Below are positions 1-7,700 of a stretch of 64,000 nt of DNA, in pieces. The DNA is taken from assembly GCF_900143695.1 (NCBI RefSeq), contig NZ_FRFE01000016.1:62001-126000 (forward strand), written 5' to 3'. The translations under genes and the position numbers were made by a program. How positions within the stretch are numbered: the first letter of the stretch is position 1; each line of letters opens with the position of its first letter. Source of the DNA: Desulfopila aestuarii DSM 18488 (GTDB taxonomy: Bacteria > Desulfobacterota > Desulfobulbia > Desulfobulbales > Desulfocapsaceae). The notes beneath the pieces are model-generated. The model ran no database searches and was not told the DNA's origin. It saw nothing but the letters and a program-made list of their open reading frames with translations.

Positions 1-180
1 ACGACCAGACGGCTCCCGCCATTTTTTCAAAAAATGCTTGGATGCGCTATGACCATAGCGAAAAGAGAAAAACAGAAACAATGATCACAGTACACCACGA
101 AAAACAAGGATAGGTCTCTGCCATGGGAATACTGCAACCATTGTTCTCTACCGAAGATATGAAACGATGAACCGCCTACC

Positions 181-660
181 CTATGACGTCACATCAACCG
201 AAGTCGTACCATTATTCTCCGACGCCCCGCTCTGCAATAGGTCCATGAGCTGAGACAGCATATCGTCTCCAGTGTTCTTGGCATAGGCGGACAGCGCCTG
301 TTCTGTAGGGGGTGGCGGTGGTGGCGGGCGTATACCTGTTCCCTCGCTTTCGGAGTTGATTATCTCTGGAACCGAAAAACCATTTTTCTGCATCAAGCTC
401 AGGAGTTCTTTACCATTCAGACCGCCATCCTGATCTGTGTCAAAACCGGCTAGTGTATCAGGATCAATCGTCTTTCCGGTTACTTCCTCGATACCCTTAA
501 CAAGCGTGTCCAGTTCAGTTCCGGAGACCACGCCATTGCTGTCGGTGTCTGAGAGTTTGAAGACATCCTTATCCGCCGGCGGCGGTGGGGGCTGTCTCTG
601 CATACTGTTACTGCGCATCATCGACACAGCGCTGTTCATGCTGCTTATGCTACTGACCAT
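181..660 (-). CDS. EF-hand calcium-binding protein with polyproline tracts
   Basis: A protein of 159 residues, probably a calcium sensor or buffer; its partner is unknown. Two EF-hand loops are visible, DTDSNGVVSGTEL and DTDQDGGLNGKEL, both with acidic residues at the calcium-ligating positions. One proline run precedes the pair and a longer one follows it (five and seven consecutive prolines). The reading frame opens farther upstream, but the start at 660 is chosen because a GGAGG ribosome site lies seven bases before it. I see no clear signal peptide. Family assignment rests only on the EF-hand loops. The gene stands alone, divergent from nothing obvious, next to a regulator on the same strand. 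Confidence 0.8.
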   Translation of the reverse strand: MVSSISSMNSAVSMMRSNSMQRQPPPPPADKDVFKLSDTDSNGVVSGTELDTLVKGIEEVTGKTIDPDTLAGFDTDQDGGLNGKELLSLMQKNGFSVPEIINSESEGTGIRPPPPPPPTEQALSAYAKNTGDDMLSQLMDLLQSGASENNGTTSVDVTS

Positions 661-802
661 ATCAACCTCCTCGGAATTATTCTGTGCTGAATTAAAGGCA
701 AAGCACCTATCCCATGGGGAATCTTTCGGATGCAACAACAGGTGCGTTTATAGTGATGAGGTAACATACATGTAACAGTATGTATCAGGAGCGCGGTGAG
801 TA

Positions 803-1498
803 TTAGTCCGAATGGGCTGTGCCAATAAACTGGTAACCTGCGCCCCGCACGGTTTTCAGGAAAATTGGAGAACTGAGCGAATCTCCGATTTTCTGGCGAA
901 TACGTGAGATATAGAGATCAATACTGCGATCGTAACCGTTATATTCAGCTTTATATACCTTTCTGTGGATCTCATCACGGGAGACAACACAACCTGGTTT
1001 TTGTACCAGATGATAAAAAATATCGAATTCTACGGTAGAAAGATTTACGGCGCTGTCACCGACAATTGCATCTCTGCGGTTCAGATCGAGAACCAAACCA
1101 TCGAACTCCAACTGTCCAACAGGCGTGGGTGGCATGAAGCGTCGCAGAAGTGACAAAAGGTTCGCCCGTATCAGCACAACGTCAGTAGATCGCGAAAAAG
1201 AAGCATCAACGCCCAGATTCAGGGCAAAGATCTGAAAGTTGGCCTTATCAAGGTCAGAAAGCAGGACCAATAGGCCTTTATAGAGATAACGAATTTTCTG
1301 GCAATAGAGCAGATCGACGACACCTTGTTCTGCACATTCAAGCACGATCATATGAGGCGGCGCTGTGCTGATTTGGGCAATCGACGACTCGCGACACTCA
1401 GCATGCTCCACCCGGATATTTTCGTCTACCAGCATGCTCTTTAATTTTGCTAAAGATGACGATTGCGGGGTGAGTAATAGAATTTTCCAGCTCTGCAT
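803..1498 (-). CDS. OmpR/PhoB-type regulator with degenerate receiver domain
   Basis: A DNA-binding response regulator of about 232 residues. The C-terminal winged helix (roughly residues 135-228) is well preserved, including the RSIDLYISRIRQKIG recognition region and the closing TVRGAGYQF motif. The N-terminal receiver is abnormal: the acidic pocket after the first beta strand is replaced by TPQSSS, the phospho-acceptor Asp is Glu in the HMIVLE strand, and the conserved Lys near its end is missing. It therefore probably works without phosphorylation. The frame opens upstream at 1612, but the Met at 1498 aligns with normal family N-termini; the ribosome site there is weak. It is divergent from the BaeS-like kinase. 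Confidence 0.8.
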   Translation of the reverse strand: MQSWKILLLTPQSSSLAKLKSMLVDENIRVEHAECRESSIAQISTAPPHMIVLECAEQGVVDLLYCQKIRYLYKGLLVLLSDLDKANFQIFALNLGVDASFSRSTDVVLIRANLLSLLRRFMPPTPVGQLEFDGLVLDLNRRDAIVGDSAVNLSTVEFDIFYHLVQKPGCVVSRDEIHRKVYKAEYNGYDRSIDLYISRIRQKIGDSLSSPIFLKTVRGAGYQFIGTAHSD

Positions 1499-1756
1499 AC
1501 CCTTCAACTTTTGGTGATGTTTTTGGTTAACTGAGAGAATCGCTTCAAGCCTGGAAGTAACATTAGACAGACAATGTGAAAGAAATATGGAAAGCAAAAC
1601 TTCTCTCATCAATCTTTTACGGATTTATAGTAAAACGTATAACACTTGACTTTTACGGCTTTTTACCATGCTAACATCTTCTGCCAACTGGTCTCTATCA
1701 CATAAAAATAACATCCACATTCCACATTTCTTCCACAATGAGGTCGTATTATATGG

Positions 1757-3310
1757 ATGCAAACACCGAAAGGAATACACCACCGACCGTGGATTTTCCT
1801 CTTTTTGGGCAAAACTCATCTCAACCTCGGGATTGATGTGCGATTACAGATTCGACATAAACTTTTCCTGACCCTGCTTATCACCAGTGTTGCGGTCGCA
1901 GCGGTGCTGTTTTTTTTCCTTCAGTGGAGTTTTGACCGCGGCTTTCTCAACTATGTAAAAAACCAGGAAATCGAGCAGATACAGCGGCTCGCATCAAAAC
2001 TAACATTGTACTATGCAGAGCATGAAAACTGGAAGTTCATGGAGAACAACCACAAGCTCTGGGTCCGTACCGTCACAGAAAGTGACCCGTTATCGCGTCG
2101 ACTCCATAACAGTGGTCCTGTACGGGCACTGCCCGCGATTGGCAAAGAGAAAGGGGCACCGGACCGGAGGATGCGACCGGAATCCTCTCTGCATCCGGCA
2201 CCGCCCCCGAATGACGGGAAAATCTTCGGCCCACGGGTAGCCCTTTTCGACAGTAATAAAAAATGGATGATTGGTGGCCCTCCGGGTGGAGTCGATAACT
2301 TCGTCATGCATCCTTTTCAATATAAGGGAAATATCATCGGCTACCTCGGCCTAATGCCGCTTCAGGAGCTCTCCGACTCCGGAGATTTGCGTTTTGTTGA
2401 ACAGCAAAAAGAGTCGTTTGTCCTGGTAACACTCATCATGGTGGTATTTTCGCTGTTGCTGGCCTATCCACTCACCAGCCATCTGCTGCGCCCGATCAAG
2501 GCCCTTTCTGCCGGAACAGACAAACTCATTGCCGGAGTATTCAAAACGCGTATTGGAGTTTCGTCAGGCGATGAACTGGGGCGGCTTTCAGAGCATTTTA
2601 ATATTCTCGCCATGACTCTGGAAAAAAATGAAGAGGCACGACGTCAGTGGGTCGCAGATATCTCCCATGAGTTACGTACCCCCCTTGCGGTGTTACGAGG
2701 TGAAGTCGAAGCAATGCAAGATGGCGTTCGCAAGCTTGAACCGAAAAACATCGAAGGATTGCATGGCGAAATATTGCATCTGGAGCGGCTGGTCGGTGAC
2801 CTCTATGAACTTTCAATGTCCGATATCGGTGCACTCAATTACAAAAGAACTGATTTGAATCCCCTTGGCATTTTGCAAGGGACACTCGAAATGTTTGAAA
2901 CGCGTTTTTCAAACAAAGGCTTGGTCATTCTTCCATACCTGCTGAGTGATTTTGATAGATCGATGCTAGGGGACCCCGATCGATTACAACAATTGTTCAC
3001 AAATCTACTGGAAAACAGTTTGCGTTATACAGACGCACCGGGAAGGCTTGAGATTCGAATGGTGGCGACGAAAGAAGGAATTCAGATCACCTTTGAAGAT
3101 TCAAAACCGGGAGTGGGCGATAAGCAGCTTCCCAAACTCTTTGATCGTTTGTACCGGCTGGATTCGTCCCGTAATCGTAAAAGTGGCGGGGCCGGGCTCG
3201 GCCTGGCAATCTGTAAAAACATCGCCGAAGCGCACCAGGGCAGCATAGCAGCATACCCCTCCCCCCTCGGTGGACTCAAAATTACCATTGACCTCCCCCT
3301 ACATTCCTGA
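1757..3310 (+). CDS. baeS: BaeS-like sensor histidine kinase
   Basis: A membrane histidine kinase of up to 517 residues that senses envelope stress and phosphorylates its partner regulator. The N-terminal helix is followed by a sequence resembling BaeS (FDRGFLNYVKNQE, then YYAEHENWKF), a periplasmic segment of about 160 residues, a second helix, HAMP, the H-box SHELRTPLAVLRGE, the N-box NLLENSLRY and the G2-box GGAGLGLAIC. The G1 motif is DSKPGVG rather than DSGPGVG. A GTG at 1838 (28 codons in) gives a more family-like N-terminus, MRLQIRHKLF, and may be the true start. The response regulator follows 12 bases downstream, so the two form an operon. Confidence 0.88.
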   Translation: MQTPKGIHHRPWIFLFLGKTHLNLGIDVRLQIRHKLFLTLLITSVAVAAVLFFFLQWSFDRGFLNYVKNQEIEQIQRLASKLTLYYAEHENWKFMENNHKLWVRTVTESDPLSRRLHNSGPVRALPAIGKEKGAPDRRMRPESSLHPAPPPNDGKIFGPRVALFDSNKKWMIGGPPGGVDNFVMHPFQYKGNIIGYLGLMPLQELSDSGDLRFVEQQKESFVLVTLIMVVFSLLLAYPLTSHLLRPIKALSAGTDKLIAGVFKTRIGVSSGDELGRLSEHFNILAMTLEKNEEARRQWVADISHELRTPLAVLRGEVEAMQDGVRKLEPKNIEGLHGEILHLERLVGDLYELSMSDIGALNYKRTDLNPLGILQGTLEMFETRFSNKGLVILPYLLSDFDRSMLGDPDRLQQLFTNLLENSLRYTDAPGRLEIRMVATKEGIQITFEDSKPGVGDKQLPKLFDRLYRLDSSRNRKSGGAGLGLAICKNIAEAHQGSIAAYPSPLGGLKITIDLPLHS

Positions 3311-3322
3311 CAAGGTTTTTCC

Positions 3323-3991
3323 ATGAAGCAGACAATATTGATAGTTGAGGACGAGCAAAGACTAGCGAACCTGCACCGGGATTATCTACAGCAAGCCGGT
3401 TTTGCAACTGAATGTCTGGAAGATGGGCTATTGGTGACCGCCCGGGTACGGGAAAGCCTGCCGGCACTTATTCTTCTTGACCTGATGCTCCCTGGCAAAG
3501 ATGGCCTGGATATCTGCAAGGAGATCCGCAAATTTTCCGCTGTGCCGATTATCATGGTCACGGCCCGCGTCGAAGAAATCGACCGGTTGCTGGGGTTGGA
3601 ATTCGGGGCAGATGATTATATCTGTAAACCCTTCAGCCCACGTGAAGTTGTGGCAAGAGTCAAAGCCGTTCTCCGTCGCAGCGCCACCCTGCAGGATGAC
3701 AGCACTTTCCTGCATCTTGATGAAGAGCGCTATCTAGCGACCCTTCAGGGCCAGGTGCTTGACTTAAGTGCGGTGGAATTTCAGCTGCTCAGCATCCTTG
3801 CGGCAAAGCCGGGACGAATTCTCAATCGAGACCAGCTGATGGACCGGATCTACAATGACCGGCGAATTGTCTGCGACCGAACCATCGACAGCCATATCAA
3901 AAAGTTGAGAAGGAAGATTTCTGCCGTTACACCGGATATTGAGGTGATCCACTCGGTCTATGGGGTGGGATATAAGTATGAGGCTCCGTAA
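3323..3991 (+). CDS. baeR: BaeR-like response regulator
   Basis: A transcription factor of 222 residues that would be phosphorylated by the kinase just upstream. The receiver is intact: acidic pair in VEDEQRL, phospho-acceptor Asp in LILLDLMLPGKDG, the Thr in IIMVTARVEE and Lys in YICKPFSPREV. The C-terminal winged helix contains NRDQLMDRIYNDRRIVCDRTI and ends VYGVGYKYEAP. The very similar YICKPFSPRE and CDRTID wording matches BaeR closely. A decayed second copy of its 3' half lies at 10829-11135. A short hairpin at 4012-4031 follows the stop codon. Confidence 0.92.
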   Translation: MKQTILIVEDEQRLANLHRDYLQQAGFATECLEDGLLVTARVRESLPALILLDLMLPGKDGLDICKEIRKFSAVPIIMVTARVEEIDRLLGLEFGADDYICKPFSPREVVARVKAVLRRSATLQDDSTFLHLDEERYLATLQGQVLDLSAVEFQLLSILAAKPGRILNRDQLMDRIYNDRRIVCDRTIDSHIKKLRRKISAVTPDIEVIHSVYGVGYKYEAP

Positions 3992-4011
3992 ACTCTCCCT
4001 TTTGGCCCAAT

Positions 4012-4031
4012 GCTTATCTTTACGGATAAGC
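4012..4031 (+). terminator. Possible terminator after baeR
   Basis: A seven-base perfect inverted repeat, GCTTATC/GATAAGC with a six-base loop, lies 20 bases after the baeR stop and is followed by GTTTG. The T-tract is short, so termination is an inference. Confidence 0.4.
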
Positions 4032-4687
4032 GTTTGACAATCGTATCAAGCGACTGTGATTGCCAACGAACAAAAGTAACGCCGTTAGAAGACATTGTTG
4101 GGTGGGAACATTGGGCCTGAGCGGTGCCCTTTCACCCCTTGACGGATCCATCTTTTCCAGCCCTTTTTTTCCGGAAATCCAGAATGTTCACTGGTATTTG
4201 CCGAGCGCACTGAAATACCAATAGCAAATGAGAAATGCGAGCAAGTGTCGATGCCAAAAACTCATTTGGGACAAACATCATTGCTAGAGAATCCAAAACC
4301 TGAAGCTCACAGCAGCATCTTTTGTAAGGCATAATATCCTTACCACTCTCAAGGCATGCATGAGCCTCATCCCATCTTCCCCCTCCTACTTCTCACTTCA
4401 TATGAGATTTCTCCAATGCACACCGTAAATATTCGCATTTACGGAATTAACATCCTCAGAATAACGATCTCGCGACAACACATTGAGTTTATCCGGTGCA
4501 TGTTTACCAACCAGCATCGTCGAAACAAAATCAGTTCAAAGATGCAATATGCCTAGACAATTGAAGGATCGCCTTTCCCAAATCTAACAAAACTTCCACC
4601 CCTGACCATTCGTGGCATGCTATTTGCTAGTAACTCGCCGTTTTGCTTACGTTTTTAAGGAAAATATTTTTTTTAGGGGAGGGCAGC
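4032..4687. other. Gene-free spacer before the giant exported protein
   Basis: About 650 bases in which I recognise no gene. Two open frames of 66 codons (4132-4332 minus, 4356-4556 plus) have no ribosome site or recognisable family. The last 100 bases become AT-rich (a run of eight T at about 4667) and presumably hold the promoter of the gene at 4767, but I cannot assign boxes with confidence. Confidence 0.5.
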
Positions 4688-4741
4688 ATGACAACACGGG
4701 AAGTGTTGCCATGCAACATCACTGGGAAAAGACATCCCTGA
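4688..4741 (+). CDS. Possible 17-codon leader ORF upstream of the PEP-CTERM protein
   Basis: An ATG preceded by the strongest ribosome site of the region (AGGGGAGGG, five bases upstream) opens a 17-codon frame that ends 25 bases before the start of the giant protein. The giant gene itself has no good ribosome site. A translated leader or translational coupling would fit, but a frame this short may be chance. Confidence 0.3.
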   Translation: MTTREVLPCNITGKRHP

Positions 4742-4766
4742 TCTCGAAATCTGCAGGCAATAAACC

Positions 4767-7700
4767 ATGAACAAATCTCGAAAAATTCTCCGATCGACTA
4801 TTGCACTTTCTTCAACGCTGCTCGTCTTATCCCCCCTGTCCCATTCAGGGTGGGCGGACACTGTCACACTAACTGGTGCTGCCGGCATCCCAGGCATCGA
4901 TGGGACCAGCGGCAATCCGGGAACCGATGGCACCGCAGGTGGCAACGGCGAGAATATCATCATTACGGCAGCCACATCCGGGGACCCCAACAACTCCGCG
5001 CTTGCTACCGGAGGGGCTGGCGGAACGGGAGGCGATGGCGGAGACGGCAGTGGAACTAACGCCGACGGTGGCAACGGTGGCGACGGTGGTGACGGTGGTG
5101 AATCGACGGCAGTAGCCGATACTGACGTCGCCGGCGGAGACACAACGGCTCATGCTGAAAGCAACGGTGGCAAGGGCGGCAATGGTGGGCATGGCGGCCA
5201 GGCAACCGGCAACGGCAGTGATGGTTTGGCAGGAAATGGCGGTAGCGGTGGTGACAGTTATATTTCAACGAGTGCGACACAAACTGGTCCATCCGGGTGG
5301 ACGAAAACAACCGGGATAGCAATAGGTGGTAGTGGTGGTGACAGTTACGGTTCCGGCTCAGGCGGGGCAGGAGGATATGCACACGCTATAACATCAGCCA
5401 ACTCTCAAAATATCAATAACATTCATGACGTAGTCGCAACAGGTACATCAACAGGTGGAGAAGGAGGAAGCGTTAACTTTGCTGAAAACGGTACAGCTGG
5501 CAATGGGGGAGATGCTTACAGTCTGAGCACGGCAACCTCCTCAGGCAACCAGCAGACTTCAGCTGGCGCCACCACGTTCGGTGGAGCTGGAGGCAACATT
5601 TCGGGCACTTCTGGTAATGGCGGTTATGGCGGCAATTCCAGCGCAACAGCACAAGCCAACCAGCTATTTAGCAGCACTATGGGTAGCTCAGCCCGCGCCA
5701 ACAGTGTTGGTGGTACTGGTGGTGTCGGCTATGGGGTCGGATTCAGTGGCGGAGATGGCGGCACTTCCACAGCCACATCATCGGTGACGGGCAATAGTTC
5801 CGGTGCAGCTGATAGTTGGGCTACTGCCACAGGAGGCCGTGGTGGCCAAGGCACAAATGGTGCCGATGGCGGTGCAGGCGGCGAGGCCACCTTGGTTGAT
5901 GCAGCATCGGGGACAAATATCGGCAACCTTCAAATCGTCCAGATAGCCTCCGGCGGAGTCGGAGGAGCTGCAGTCAGTGGGATCCAAAACATCTCTGGCA
6001 ATGGCGGCAATGGCGGCTTTGCCACTTCCACCTTGAGTGGTGGGGCATCTGCAGCAGGCCGGGTCGATGTGGATGTGACAGCCACCGGAGGGGCTGGCGG
6101 TAACGCATCGTTTAACGGAACGGGCGGTGATGGCGGTGGGGTTGAAGTATCCAGTACCGGACAATCTATTGGTGGAAATATTGTTGAGGTAACCGCAAAG
6201 GGCGTTGGCGGCCACGGCGGTGCTGCCGTTAATGGCCAAGCCGGAAATGGTGCAGCGGTGTCACTTGTCGACAAGGTTACGGGGTCAACAACGGGCCATC
6301 TCATCCTCAGCCAGACCGCATACGGCGGCAATGGCGGCCGGGTTTATGGGACCGGCAACACCGGAGAAGCAGGAAGCGCCTTGTCATCTGTCACCCATGA
6401 TGAAAATCAGGCGGCAGTTGTAACGGTGAACACCGTCGCCAATGGTGGAAACGGTGGCGACCGCGGCACCAGCGGATACGCAGGCAACGGAGCCATAAGC
6501 ACAGCCGAAACCGTAGTCAGCAGTGATTCCGGTACGGCCTATGGGACCGCAAGCACTTTTGGTGGTGACGGCGGTCGCGGTCTGGCTGGCAATGCTGCCA
6601 ACGGTGGCAAGGGCGGCGACGCTTTGGGCAGTGTTTCTGTAACTAATACAGGCACACTTTCACCAAATACCTATGCAGCCAGCGCCGACACTTCAGGACA
6701 AGGAGGCGCAGGTGGATATGGTTATGGAAGTGGTGTGGGCGGAAATGGCGGCGATGCGACCATGCGAGCGATGGCTGAAAGCATCGATACTGATAATAGC
6801 GGTCATGTCTCAGCGTATTCCCAGGCCATGGGCGGGGCTGGCGGAGGAAGCACGTTCTCCAATGCAGGCGCTGGCGGCAAGGGTGACAGCATCTCAACGG
6901 CTATTGCCGCAGGCGATCAGTACACGGTCGCCAATGATGACGCCCGTGGCGGCCATGGAGGTATTGCCATTGGAGGGTCCGCCACTGGCGGTGATGGCGG
7001 TGACGCTACTTCCACATCGTACGCTGAAAAGAACAGCAGTGGCACGCAAATCCTCCGCTCAAACGCCAATGCCTGGGCTGGCAGCGGTGGCCATGGCCAA
7101 GGCGCAGGTTTTACTGGCGGAGATGGTGGCAATGCCATAGCCACCGCCACCGGCTTAAGCGCTGGCGGCGAAATCGCTGTCTCTGCCACAGCGACTGCTG
7201 GCCATGGCGGAGAAGCGTACCTCGATTCAACCCAGGGGCAGAGTGGCTCGGCCATTGCTACAGCAACTGGTTCCGGCACTTCGGGAAAAGTCAATAGCAG
7301 TGCCAGCTCAAGCGCTGTCTCAGGCCTTGTCACCCAGGTAAAAACAACCGCCACGGCAGAGGTCGGTAGCAGCAGCACCGCACAATCCCGGGCGTCGTAC
7401 GGCGCTGACCTCTCCTCTGTCAGCACCACGGCGGGACAGCAGGCCTCGGCCTTTGCCACTGCCACACCTGACAATTCGGTTTTGGTCCCTGTAACACGTG
7501 ACAGTGGGGTACTGGCCAATTTCAATATCGGTGACGGCGCAACGGTCTTCCATTCAAGCGGGTTCAATTCGGATGTGATCGGCTATGGGGTCCTTGGCGG
7601 CGCTGGATCTCCTGACGGTAGTGCAACCGACCATGAGTACAACAGTACTATAGATTTCACAGTTGATACCAGAAAATATACCAGCGGCACCCAGAAGCTG

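Noticed and set aside
1-180. Palindromes CGCTATG/CATAGCG and GCATTTTTT/AAAAAATG near the left edge
   Set aside because: They might terminate the EF-hand gene but lie over 100 bases past its stop, with a two-base loop in the first; too weak to call.
4863-7350. Glycine-coding tract as a CRISPR or minisatellite array
   Set aside because: The repeats differ in length and base sequence, are in one long frame and lack constant spacers; this is protein-level repetition.
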